Shown here in pieces: positions 34,905-46,640 of a stretch of DNA of 64,000 nt. Origin of the DNA: Trema orientale (lineage: Eukaryota > Streptophyta > Magnoliopsida > Rosales > Cannabaceae); contig JXTC01000248.1 in the NCBI GenBank assembly GCA_002914845.1, positions 326,761 through 390,760 on the forward strand, written 5' to 3'. How positions within the stretch are numbered: the first letter of the stretch is position 1; every line of letters begins with the position of its first letter. The position numbers and the translations under genes were made by a program. The notes under the pieces were generated by a model, which ran no database searches, had not been told where the DNA came from, and saw only the letters and a program-made list of their open reading frames with translations.

Positions 34905-37800
34905 TAAATTTACCAAATCAAGTGTCCTATAGTTATACACTCATGATTGGGGGCACTAGTATCATAATTGAGGATTTTGAACTCGTAATTGAGATTTTCG
35001 CCTACTAAATTCACTAATTGAATGTAGATGCGTTACTAAGTTTACCAAATCAGGTGTCGTATGGTTATACACTCGTGATTAGGGGGACTAGTAACATAAT
35101 TGATGATTTTGCACTCGTAATTGAGATTTTCTATTACTAAATTCACTAATTAGAGGTAGATGCATAACTAAATTTACCAAATAAGGTATCCTATGGTTAT
35201 ACACTCGTGATTAGGGGCACTAGTAATATAATTGATGATTTTGAACACGTAATTGAGCTTTTCTCCTACTAAATTCAGTAATTGGATTAGAGGTCTAACT
35301 AAATTTACCAATTAAAGTCTCCTATGGTTATCCACTACTAATTCGGGGCACTCGTGACCTAATTGAGGATTTTGAACACGTAGTTGAGATTTTCTCATAC
35401 GAAATTCACTAATTGGATTAGAGGTGTAATTAAATTTACCAAATCATGTGTCCTATGCTTAGCCACTAGTGATTAGGGGCACTAGAATCATAATTGATGA
35501 TTTTGAACTCGTAATTGAGATTTCTTCCTACTAAATTCACTAATTGGAGTTAGATGCGTTACTAAATTTACCAAATTAGGTATCCTATGGTTATACACTC
35601 GTGATTAGGAGTATTAGTAACATAATTGATGATTTTGCACTCGTGATTGAGATTTTTGCCTACTAAATTTATTAATTGGAGTAGAGGTCTAACTAAATTT
35701 ATCAATTCAAGTCTCCTATGGTTATCCACTACAAATTCGGAGCAATCGTGCCCTAATAGAGGATTTTGAACTCATAACTGAGATTTTCTCCTACTAAATT
35801 TACTAATTGGATTAGAGGTGTAATTAAATTTACCAAATCATGTGTCCTATACTTAGCCACTAGTGATTAGGGGCACTAGAATCATAATTGATAATTTTGA
35901 ACTCGTAATTGAGATTTTCTTCTACTAAATTCACTAATTGGAGGTAGATGCATAACTAAATTTACCAAATAAGGTATCCTATAGTTATATACTCGTGATT
36001 TGGGGTACTAGTAACATAATTGATGATTTTGAACACGTAATTGAGCTTTTCTCCTACTAAATTCAGTAATTGGATTACAGGTCTAACTAAATTTACCAAT
36101 TCAAGTCTCCTATGGTTATCCACTTCTAATTCGGGGCACTCGTGACCTAATTGAGGATTTTGAACACGTAATTGAGATTTTCTCCTGCTAAATTCACTAA
36201 TTGGATTAGAGGTATAACTAAATTTACCAAATTATGTGTCCTATGCTTAGCCACTAGTGATTAGGAGCACTAGTAACATAATTGAGGATTTTGAACTCGT
36301 AATTGAGATTTTCTCTAACTAAATTCACTAATTGGAGGTAGATGCGTTACTAAATTTACCAAATTAGATATCCTATGGTTATACACTCATGATTAGGGGC
36401 ACTAGTAACATAATTGATGATTTTGCACTCGTGATTGAGATTTTCTCCTACTAATTCACTAATTGGATTAGAGGTATAACTAAATTAACCAAATCATGTG
36501 TCCTATGCTTAGCCACTAGTGACTGGGGGCACTAGAATCATAATTGAGGATTTTGCACTCGCAATTGAGATTTTCTCCTATTAAATTCACTAATTGGATT
36601 AGATGCATAACTAAATTTACCAAATCAGGTATCCTATGGTTATACACTCGCGATTAGGGGTACTAGTAATATAATTGATGATTTTGAACACGTAATTGAG
36701 CTTTTCTCCTACTAAATTCAGTAATTGGATTAGAGGTCTAACTAAATTTACCAATTCAAGTCTCCTATGGTTATCCACTACTAATTCGGGGCACTCGTGA
36801 CCTAATTGAGGATTTTGAACACGTAATTGAGATTTTCTCCTATTAAATTCACTAATTGGATTAGAGGTGTAACTAAATTTACCAAATCATGTGTCCTATG
36901 CTTAGCCACCAGTGATTAGGGGCACTATAATATAATTGAGGATGTTGAACTCGTAATTGAGATTTTCTCCTACTAAATTCACTAATTGGATTAGATGCAT
37001 TACTAAATTTACCAACTCAGGTATCCTACGGTTATACACTCATGATTAGGGGCACTAGTAACATAATTGAGGATTTTGAACACGTAATTGAGCTTTTCTC
37101 CTACTAAATTAAGTAATTGGATTACAGGTCTAACTAAATTTACCAATTCAAGTCTCCTATAGTTATCCACTACTAATTCGGGGCACTCGTGACCTAATTG
37201 AGGATTTTGAACACGTAATTGAGATTTTCTCCCACTAAATTCACTAATTAGATTAGAGGTGTAACTAAATTTACCAAATCATGTGTCCTATGCTTAGCCA
37301 CTATTGATTAGGGCACTAGTAACATAATTGAGGATTTTGAACTCGTAATTGAGATTTTCTCCTACTAAATTCACTAATTGGAGGTAGATGCGTTACTAAA
37401 TTTACCAAATTAGGTGTCCTATGGTTATACACTCGTGATTAGGGGTACTAGTAACATAATTCATGATTTTGCACTTGTGATTGAGATTTTCTCCTGCTAA
37501 ATTCACTAATTGGATTAGGGGTGTAAATAAATTAACCAAATCATGTGTCCTATGCTTAGCCACTAGTGACTGGGGGCACTAGAATTATAATTGAGGAATT
37601 TGAACTCGTAATTGAGATTTTCTCCTACTAAATTCACTAATTGGATTAGAGGTGTAACTAAATTTACTAAATCAGGTATCCTATGGTTATATACTCCTGA
37701 TTAGGGACACTAGTAACATAATTGAGGATTTTGAACTCCTGATTTAGATTTGTCCTACTAAATTCACTAATTGGAGATATAGGTCTTACTAAATTCCACA
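34905..37800. repeat. Satellite-like array, 22 monomers of 131-132 bp in higher-order arrangement
   Basis: The monomer boundary word taccaaatca (or close variant) recurs near 34911, 35043, 35175, 35306, 35437, 35569, 35700, 35832, 35963, 36094, 36225, 36357, 36488, 36619, 36750, 36881, 37012, 37143, 37274, 37405, 37535 and 37667, a steady 131-132-base step. Three subtypes are told apart by a short tract: A has gttatacactcgtgattagg, B has gttatccactactaattcgg and C has gcttagccactagtgattag. The order is AAABCABCABCACABCABCACA. The array contains no reading frame of note. Monomers resemble each other closely within a subtype and less between subtypes, as in higher-order satellite repeats. Confidence 0.93.
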
Positions 37801-40800
37801 AAGAAAAACACATTAAACTATTTTTTTTTTGAAGTAGTTTAAACTATTTAAATATGTAGTTATTCGCTAATTTAAATCTGTAGTAATTCGCTAATTTAGC
37901 TCTATATGTTGTAGTCATCATAATGCCTTAGTGTGCAGTTTATTGGCTATTTTAATTCATTATTGCGTAATGAAGTTTTCTATTAGCTAAGTTGTTAATT
38001 TTTCAGATCTAATTCAAATCTTTCCTAATCATCCTGATTTCAATAAACTTACTCCTACTACAGATCTTATAATATTTAATTATCCATTTTTCCAATATTT
38101 ACTATTTAAGTATGAAGTGTCATAAAAGATGGCCAGTCCTCGTCTTCACATGGCACTGATTTGTTCTTTTCCAATTACCTTTAATAGTAACTGTGATTGG
38201 TACTATAATACGGGCTTCATAATCAAGTGTGTTATAGTAATTACTCATGTACTACCATGTAGGTTAGGCTGTGTAGTCTTCTTAGCATGTTTACTTTTAA
38301 GAATCCGTACCTTGTATTTTAGACAATCACCATTACTAATACTCAATATGCATATTGCATTAATATCACTAAATAATCACCATTACTAGTACTTAATATG
38401 TTATCTGAGCAACTTAATTTTCTTTCTAAACAACATGTTATGTAAGCGGCTTCATTTTCGTTCATATTGCGTTTAATTGTAAAGTATTATAAGAAGATTT
38501 CAGTTTGTAATAAACTTAATGGGGGAGTCCTGCAAAAATTAATAAAATCAAACTAAGCGGATAAAGATGGACACAAAAACAATGGGACAATCTTTTTCCT
38601 ATTAACATGCTTTTCCAATCTTGCGTCATCGTCGTCATCCAAATGACCAAAATAAAGGGAAAAAAAAAAACAAACTACTACTACAACCATACAGCTTAAT
38701 AAAAGACCATAATCCTTAAAAAAAAAAAAACAAACATGAGAAAAGCACTAAAACCAGAGAATTGCCTTTAATGGGAAACAAAATAAACTAAACATAAGAA
38801 AATAGGATGTGGTCCCATCTCACAGCCCAAAAGTACTACAGCTGGTCCCATCGCTTCCACCTACCTGGAACACCGTACTTTTGATATCACTGCTCCTTCA
38901 CAGTAGCCAAGTCCTGTGTCGCAGTCCTCTTCTGTGCCTCATAACTTTGAACTAGATGCCTACGATCCTTGCTCCTCATTAGATACCCCACAGAATCACC
39001 GACAAGACCCCTCGTCTGTGCTGAAGCAGCTCTGCCCTTATCTATGACAATCTCCTCATTCAATGACTTGATGTATGAGTCATAGTCCTTGATAGTATTC
39101 TTAATAGCGTTAACCTCCGAGGCAAAAGCCTTCTTCTCAAAATTACAAGGAATCTTAGGAGTTATTTTGTTCTTTTTTTTTTTTCCTGTTTCATTGAAGT
39201 AACTGAACAAGTCTCTGGTCCTTTTATATGGGTTTACGGACCCTATATATAATCTTGAACATACATTTTATGTGGATAAGAACCGAAGGGACTCCTTTAG
39301 GTTGATCAAAATGCATCGATTCTAGCAAAATCAGTTTCCAATGAGGCAGAATTAATTACCCGGATCAAGTGGAATATGAAATATTCTATATATAGGTTGC
39401 GTGTTGCGTCCGTGTATAGATTTAAGCACTGTAAGTGAAAAACCAATGGAAATTTTCATACCAAAAGGGAGATCTGGGCTAGTGGATGTCGTTGGATATA
39501 AATGTATAAATAAACTATCTGTAATACAGGGTGAGTAAGTAACATATTGTCTTAAATTAATTGACCTCGGTAACATAATAAAAGTAAACTGAATGGCAAT
39601 ACATTGGCTAATGTAGCAATATAATGCCTAATTCAGTACTAGTTAGCACTATAAGGATCATGTTAATTTGTATTTTTACCATGCATTTTAACTCATAATT
39701 GGTACTTTATCTGACTATTTTGATTTTGTTTCCTGATTGAGCACTCTAACGCACAATTTGTACTTTAATCCTGAATGTAGTGACTTTTTACCTACCTAAG
39801 CATTATAATGCCTAATTTGTATTTTAATGTTGAATATTGTGACTTCTTACGTAAATGTATATTTCGCCATTTTTCAAAATTCTGACTTCTACAAATGTTC
39901 TAGTAATTAAGATTCTACTACTAAAGTAACTAATTGGCCATGCAAAGGATCGAAATGGACCAAATCCTTTATAATACTCCAACATTTACTAATTATTAAT
40001 GAAGATGCTCAAACTATGGTCTATATTAGTCTTTACATGGAACTCGCTTGTTCCTTTCCAATTACCTAAGGTACTTAATTACACGTATTGCAATACGGTG
40101 TCAGCTTGGGTAGTCAAAAAGCTTAACTTTCTACATTTTGACCCTATCAGATATTATCTAATTTGACCCTATTAGATATTATCTAACTTCACACGTTTGT
40201 CCGACCTCCTAGTTTTGTGAGACAGCAAACATACCCCAAAAATCTAAAAGTTCAAGTTCAATGCATATTGCATTGATTATATTACCAGAAAAAAACTTAC
40301 TTTATTACCCCCTTTGTACTGTCACATATATTTAATTAGTGCAATACCTTTTAAGTAATTATACTAAATGTGCTTTCTCCTCACTGTTTTCAATAGTCTC
40401 CATATCAATATAACATCCTATTAGTTGATTCATCTATTCAGCATGCTCATAATTAATTGTTTTGTATTTTATCCTTCTGTTTCTAACACCTAATTTTAAA
40501 GAATTCAATCCAAATAAATTAGCTCATTATAAATGCCACCTATAGCACGCACCATCATTCATTATTTCTAGATATTTTATGTAGACGGTCATAATTTATA
40601 AACAAATGAACGTGTATAGCATGGAAGGTGTATATATATATATATTTTTTATTTTTCACTTATTTTTTCCAAATATTGGTCACACTTGGTGTCAATAAAT
40701 GCTAGAGCCATCAAACAAACCAATTCTCATGTTACGTACAATAATCAGAAAGCTAAAATGAGCAAGATTCATTTTTTTCCCATTAAAAATGAGCCTTATT

Positions 40801-41326
40801 ATGGGTAAGATTAATTAAACTTTCTCTTTGTTCACCCTTTTTTTTATACAAATGCAAGAGGCATCAAACAAACCTATTCTCATGTCTATGTACAATAATC
40901 AGAAAGCTAAAAGTACATTACATATTTTACTATTTCTATTACATCAAACAAACTATCTTTATTGATCTGACTATGAGTAATCACAGTTATCCTCTGTTTT
41001 GCCAGCTATTTATTTAATATGATCTTTAAGGCTCAATCACCAAGATTTGCTTAAAACATATGTGCTTACCTTGTTGGTCACTCTCCCTTTACGAAAGCTT
41101 CCCAGTCCATACAAACTCCATGAAAACTCTTAGATTTCAATGCTCAAAACACTATATTACGTAATTGCTATATGTCTTTCAACATAGCCATAAAAGCCAA
41201 AAAACTGGACCCCAAATTCATGATACATCAACACGTCATTGCTTAAGAAAATTAATGAGTATTATATTTGACCATAGTTGCTCCTACTCCTAATTTTTTT
41301 TTGCTGGAATGCTCCTATTCTTAATT
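37801..41326. other. AT-rich spacer with several local duplications, no confident gene
   Basis: A segment at 38127-38215 (catggcactgatttgttctt...ttccaattacctttaa...aatacgg) recurs, changed, at about 40030-40105. Diverged short repeats around taatgcctaatttgtatttt occur at 39620-39840. A unit with catcaaacaaacc...caataatcagaaagctaaaa occurs at 40710-40755 and 40860-40910. A minus-strand frame of about 107 codons at 38887-39210 has no ATG near its start and no recognised family. No other coding signal seen. Confidence 0.45.
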
Positions 41327-41332
41327 GCACCT

Positions 41333-41340
41333 TATAAATA
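41333..41340 (+). promoter_or_regulatory. TATA box of the first CxxC gene
   Basis: TATAAATA lies 87 bases upstream of the ATG at 41427. A start of transcription about 25-30 bases further on would give a leader of roughly 60 bases. The same arrangement precedes the second gene. Confidence 0.55.
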
Positions 41341-41426
41341 GAACCACATGCGACATGATTTTTTTGTATCCCAAAAATTTGATGCACAAATGTATTAACC
41401 GAGTATTATTTCCAATCAAGACAAAG

Positions 41427-41759
41427 ATGTCATCCAATGAATATTGCACCCTAGACCGTCCATGTCCCATGCAATTTGGCACTCCGACTGATGTTGGCAA
41501 GAGGTCTGCAACTCCGACAAGCTCCTGGAGTAGACGTCTTCGTGGAGAAACATCAAAGGGCTGCCAAAACTGTGTCATCCTCGAGGGTATGCTGGAAGCT
41601 GAGCGCAAGGCAAGATGCAAGTCATGCAAAAACTGCCATGAGGCTAGGGAGCAGTGTCTTGACATGGGTACTGTCCTCTATAAAATAGCTCAAAACTTAC
41701 AGCAGGCAACAGACCAACTAAAGTCATTGAAGGACTCGTTGATGCTGCAACTGATCTGA
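41427..41759 (+). CDS. Small CxxC-motif coiled-coil protein, function unknown (copy 1)
   Basis: This is a 110-codon frame starting MSSNEYC. An earlier in-frame ATG at 41325 is rejected because it lies before the TATA box. Residues 1-50 are Cys-, Pro-, Ser- and Arg-rich. Then come two Cys pairs (GCQNCVI and RCKSCKNCHEAREQC) and an amphipathic helix (LYKIAQNLQQATDQLKSLKDSL). The Cys pairs could bind zinc. I do not recognise the family. The start MS-S/T-NE, the CxxC pairs and the following helix resemble the gene 0.6 kb downstream, so the two may be paralogues. A single exon and a TATA box argue for a real gene, but it lies in transposon-rich DNA and may be element cargo. Confidence 0.55.
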   Translation: MSSNEYCTLDRPCPMQFGTPTDVGKRSATPTSSWSRRLRGETSKGCQNCVILEGMLEAERKARCKSCKNCHEAREQCLDMGTVLYKIAQNLQQATDQLKSLKDSLMLQLI

Positions 41760-42249
41760 ATGTGGGTAAATCATATGTCTCAGAGATCATCCGCATTGAT
41801 TGAATATTAGTGGGGATCATCATTCTCCCACCAACAACTTTTTTGTCATTTTTATAATTTATGCCTTTATATCTATGTTCCTTTAATTTCCATCAAGGTT
41901 TATGAAACCATATTTATGTCCCTATTTTCTCTTTGACTAACTTTTGTGTCAGTCATAATCAAGTGACTAAGTTCGTATTAATAGTGTAATATGTATTAGC
42001 CATATTAAATGGTGGGAGATAATTTAATATTTAAGGAATATATGTTTTATTAAGAAGTGTTGAATATTAAATTTCTTTTTATTGTTTTCTTAAATTAGTA
42101 TCCTAATATATTTTATAAAGGAAATCAAAAAACGAAAAAGCTGACATATATATTTCCTCTCCCTACTAGTAACAAATAGTACACAGTGAAGGCATTTATT
42201 CCATTACTTCTTAGCTCAACCATACACCAACCGTATTAAATTTAGGCCT

Positions 42250-42258
42250 TATATAAAG
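42250..42258 (+). promoter_or_regulatory. TATA box of the second CxxC gene
   Basis: TATATAAAG lies 93 bases before the ATG at 42343, almost the same spacing as for the upstream paralogue. Confidence 0.6.
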
Positions 42259-42342
42259 ATATTATGTGTCATTTTTTTAAATCACAACACAGATCAACAG
42301 AAAAGAAAAGTTCCAAGCCTCTCAAATATATTCTACTGAATT

Positions 42343-42855
42343 ATGTCAACAAACGAAGATAAATCTCCAGAATGTCAAATTTGCAAGAAGAGCGCTGAAA
42401 GGATGGATACTCTCAGAAAAGTTATGGTCAACAACCACACTAAGCTAAGAAATATTATGGACGCAATTTATGAAGCAGAAAGGAAGTTGAACCGGGCCAC
42501 ACAAGCAATGGATATGATATCAAAGGATTTGCATTACCATGGATACATTGCCAAGGGTCACCGAGTCAACCCAACGTGCCAAGAGATATTAGAAGGATAC
42601 GCAGTTGTTTCCAACGAGTCCACTAACCAAAGCTGTGACAATTGCAATACTCAAAAGAAATCTCTTGATGATTTAGCTCAGATTCTTCTTGATAATTACA
42701 TAAGGTTAATAGACATTACTGTCGATTTTAATAGAGCAGAAAAGTATATGGTGGTGGCTAAGAATTCACTTTATATCGTCACCAACTTGTTGCATGATTA
42801 TGGATTCAATACTAAGTTAGAAAAATTCATCACCGATATCAACGGTGGAAATTAG
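42343..42855 (+). CDS. CxxC-motif protein with internal duplication, function unknown (copy 2)
   Basis: An intact single-exon frame of 170 codons. It consists of two similar halves. Residues 10-70 begin CQICKKSAERMDTL and end DLHYHGY; residues 95-155 begin CDNCNTQKKSLDDL and end LLHDYGF. Each half is one CxxC pair followed by a long amphipathic helix with similarly spaced Leu, Ile, Ala and Glu. Two CxxC pairs could together bind one zinc ion or drive dimer formation through the helices; this is inference. There is no signal peptide or membrane segment. I know no named family with this layout. The gene lies between the tandem array and the FAR1-like transposase, on the same strand as the latter. 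Confidence 0.62.
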   Translation: MSTNEDKSPECQICKKSAERMDTLRKVMVNNHTKLRNIMDAIYEAERKLNRATQAMDMISKDLHYHGYIAKGHRVNPTCQEILEGYAVVSNESTNQSCDNCNTQKKSLDDLAQILLDNYIRLIDITVDFNRAEKYMVVAKNSLYIVTNLLHDYGFNTKLEKFITDINGGN

Positions 42856-44107
42856 GATCATAAATTCTCATTAACTATGAGTATCATGTTTTTTTTTTCT
42901 TCTCAGAGCTATGAGTTTCGGTTATGTATAAGTTCTACTTACTACTACCTAATGCATTTACAATTTAAACTTCTATATGAGTTGCGCAATACTGATATTT
43001 TGTTTTCGATATATGACTTCAAATTTTTATATTCTACCACCTCCTCATTATACTTCACTAAATATCCTTTAAAATTGTCATTTTAATTGTTAATAGATTA
43101 TATACCAAATTTTGTCTAAATCCACATTTTGCCTTTTTTTTTTCTTTCTAAAATAAGTCCACATTTTATCTTACTAGTACCAAATATATTATGTGCCTCA
43201 CTAACAAACAAAAAAAATAATGGATGATAGAATTAAAATACGTAGTCCACACTTGAAGTACATAGGCCCAACCACCTTTGGTCCAATTTCATACATATTG
43301 TCAAGACTTCCAAACATACACATCCCATATTGACATACGACAAAATTAGGTGGATGAGTAATTTTTTGAATTGGTTTAAGTAGACATCCATGTTTTAAAA
43401 GTTATAGATAAATGTCTAATTTTTTTAAAGCTTTAATTGTGGAATATGTTCTATTCTAAATTTTATCATTATCTTAGTTCGACATTTAGCTATAAACTTT
43501 TAAGCTTTGTTATATACTAAATTTTGGGCCAAAAAATAGTTAAATACCAAATCAGCCCTTCACATATTTGTAGTCCCAATAATAGCCCAATTTCTTATTC
43601 TTCTTTAAATTCAACCTACCAACTGTATAAATGTTCCACTGTTACATTAATGGCTCATCCCTTCTTCAATTTAAGGAAACTCGTCTTCAATCTATCATTA
43701 ATTGACCTTGTATATAACCTTGACAATCACTACGCCTCTTTAGATAAGTTGCAAACATATTGGATCTTACATCACCTAGAGACAAAGAAAAGCATGAACA
43801 ATCTTCTCTAGGACAGTGAAAAAAAATCGGAACTAGTAAGGTATGCAATGTCTCAACTTTTTTCTCTTTTTTTATGGCTTCTTATACCCACCAAAAACTA
43901 TGAATCTTTCTTTTAATCCTTTTTTATGTAGTCTTAAATGAAAAAGTATTCTATTCATATTTCACATACTAAACTACTTTATTTTATAAGATATGGGTTA
44001 TTCAGCTTATCTATAAGATTACTCACACTCATGTTTTTGGTATATCGTTTTTAATAAACATGTCTACTACCACCACTTAAACAGCTTCTATACACTATTC
44101 AAAAAAA
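42856..44107. other. Spacer between the CxxC gene and the transposase
   Basis: AT-rich, with T and A runs and no protein-like frame. It could contain the promoter of the transposase, but no clear TATA box can be chosen. Confidence 0.45.
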
Positions 44108-46241
44108 ATGGTGGACGTTGATGAATTATCTACACCAGAGTGATCACAAATACTTCAGTCCCTACATATTAATAAGCCTGCAGTTAATATCGAAACTGCT
44201 GATATTGTTGGGAAGGTCTTGGACTCTCTTCAAAAGTGGGAGATATTCTACATAGCTTACTCTAAGTGGATAGAATTTAGTATCAAAATAGATGATGTGA
44301 AAAAGAAAGATGGCATCATAACGATAAGGAGGTGGGTGTGTTCAAAGGAAGGATTTCGAAGAGACAAATACATTGACATGCCTAACCGGAAAAAAAGACC
44401 AGAGCCTATTACTAGAACTAGTTGTCAAGCAGCTATTCAAGTCATTCACCTTAAGGATAGTGAACATTGGCAAGCAAAGGAATTCGTCCCAACGCACAAC
44501 CATGAAAGAGCTTCAGTAGCTGAATTGCAATTCCTTAGATCCAATCGTGTTGTTACTGATCTTATGCTTGCTCAAGTAATGTCTATGATCCAAGTGGGGA
44601 TAAAGACTTCACAAATAATGTCACACATAGCTTTGCAATCTAGTGGATACATAAAACTACCATGCCAATTGAGAGACATCTACAACAACCTTGCCGGCGC
44701 TAGAAGAGAACAATAGTTAGAAACAGACTCCGAAAGTGCTTTGGGATATCTAGATTGTCTTTCAATCAAGGACCTTGACTTTTTTGTCCAATATCAAGTA
44801 GATTAAGAAAATAGACTGTCAACTTTGTTTTGGGTCGACGGCAATATGAGGCAAGATTATAGAATATTTGGAGAAGCCTTCGCTTTTGATACAACCTATA
44901 AAACAAACAAATATAACCAACTTTTTGTTATTCTTGTTAGAGTCAATCACCATTTCGAAACTTCTGCATTTGGGTTTGCCCTCTTACTCGATGAGACAAT
45001 AGAGACGTTCATATGGATGCTAAGAGTGTTTGTAGAATGCATGGGACAACAAACACCGTGAGTAGTTTTGACTGACGATGATTCGGCAATGAGGTTTGCA
45101 ATCTCAAAAATATTTTCCAATGCTACACACCGCTTATGTGGTTGGCATCTTGGTATAAATGCATCCAAGAACGTTAAGAATCCAATGTTCAAGCAAGGAT
45201 TATAAGATATTATGTATAACTACTACATAGAAGATGTGTTCATGAATAAGTGGAATGCATTGTTGGAATAGTTTAATCGGGCTCTCTAAGATACGTCACA
45301 AAGAATTGGAACATGATTTCACAAGCAAGAATACCTCTCCACAATTACCACCAAGAGATAATCCACTTCGAACCTACTACAAACAATGAGGGAAAGTCTT
45401 CACCAGGGAGATATACTACAAAGTGGCAGAACAGATTAGTAAAGAAAACTTATATTATATTACCAATCATCACAACGATGGCAATTGTGAAATCTTTAGT
45501 TTAGGAAAGTTTCCACATGGTGGTATACATTACAATGTCACACATAAGCTACTACAACAACATTTAAACTGCACGTGCTTATTGTTTAAGATAGATGGAT
45601 ATCCATGCAGACATATATGGGTAGTGATGAAGTTTATCAGCATTCGAACTATCCCAAATTCTCTTATAATGAAAAGGTGGTGTAAAGATGCAAAATCAAA
45701 TTCACACGTTCCCATTCCTGAGCCCTCTACACAACAAGAGGAACATATACAATTGTCCAGGTATGGAGCTCTCAACTCCGAAGCTAATACTATGATTTAC
45801 TATGTCTCCAAAATTGAGGCTTCATACAAGACTGCAAAGGATGAGATTGCTAGGCTTACTGCATTATTCAAGAGTGCTTTTGAAACAAACTCAGCAAGCA
45901 AAAACAATAGCAGTAGGACTCCACGTAATTATAGGAGTAACCCAAACATTGTCCGAGACCCTATCATTGTCAAGACAAAAGGATCTGCCCATTAAGAATC
46001 GATTAAGGACCGGATGCATGTAGACGCACCGGTTGGAACTGTAAAGAGACTGAGAATATGTCGAATTTGCTATGGTATTGGACATAATGCACGTTATTGT
46101 ATGGAAAGGGATAGGGTTCGCTCAAGTCGTAGAGGAGCATCATCAAGTGAGCCCACATCTGAACAAGGAATCGCACCTGGGGTTGATAATATGTTTAATT
46201 CATCTCAATATTCAATGAACACTTGGGATTTTATGCAGTGA
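44108..46241 (+). pseudogene. FAR1/FHY3-like Mutator (MURA) transposase, broken
   Basis: Domains in order: a FAR1-type DNA-binding domain (RRWVCSKEGFR, about 44300-44520), a MULE transposase core (AFDTTYKTNKYNQ with the first Asp near 44900; VVLTDDDSAMRF near 45065; RLCGWHLG near 45130), a SWIM zinc finger (CTCLLFKIDGYPCRH, about 45570-45610) and a C-terminal CCHC knuckle (CRICYGIGHNARYC, about 46057-46100). From ATG 44108 the frame meets stops at 44141, 44714, about 44804, 45059 and several more up to about 45335. The part from 45423 is in another frame, and a further stop lies at 45993. This copy cannot encode a full transposase. Family identity is clear: DNA transposon, Mutator superfamily. 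It may be the remnant mobiliser of the neighbouring cargo genes. Confidence 0.88.
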
Positions 46242-46578
46242 ATAATTGTAGTTTTACTTTCTAAACTTTATATTAATTTCCTAATTTCAAACCATGGCTT
46301 CCATATTGTTATTATCAAACCTAAATTTCCAATATATTATGAATACTTGGGATTTCTCGTACTGAAAATTGTAGTTTTACTTTCTGAACTTTATATTAAT
46401 TTTCTAATGTCAAACCATGGCTTTCATATTGTTATTATCAAACCTAAATTTCCCAATACTTTACGACCACTTACGATTTCATGTACTGAATAATTATAGT
46501 TTTACTTTCTAAACTTTATATTAATTTTCAAATGTCAGACCATGGCTTTCATTTTGTTCTTTTCAAACCTAAATTTCA
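46203..46578. repeat. Three tandem copies of the transposase 3' end (about 124 bp each)
   Basis: The word gtagttttactttct recurs at about 46247, 46371 and (changed) 46496, a 124-125-base step. The first unit includes the last dozen codons of the transposase (ending NTWDFMQ and stop); the next two units are copies of that end plus its 3' flank. Confidence 0.85.
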
Positions 46579-46640
46579 TATATTTTCTAACCAAATGGTT
46601 TTCAAGATAAAATCCATCTTAATTACTACTTTTAGATGTC

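Noticed and set aside
34905-37800. CRISPR-like interpretation of the regular array
   Set aside because: The repeats are contiguous 131-132-base monomers without unique spacers, and the DNA is plant nuclear.
38887-39210. Minus-strand frame of 107 codons rich in Lys and Glu, with TATAAAAG upstream
   Set aside because: There is no ATG near the beginning and no recognised family, and the TATA box would place the transcript start inside the frame. Kept only as a note.
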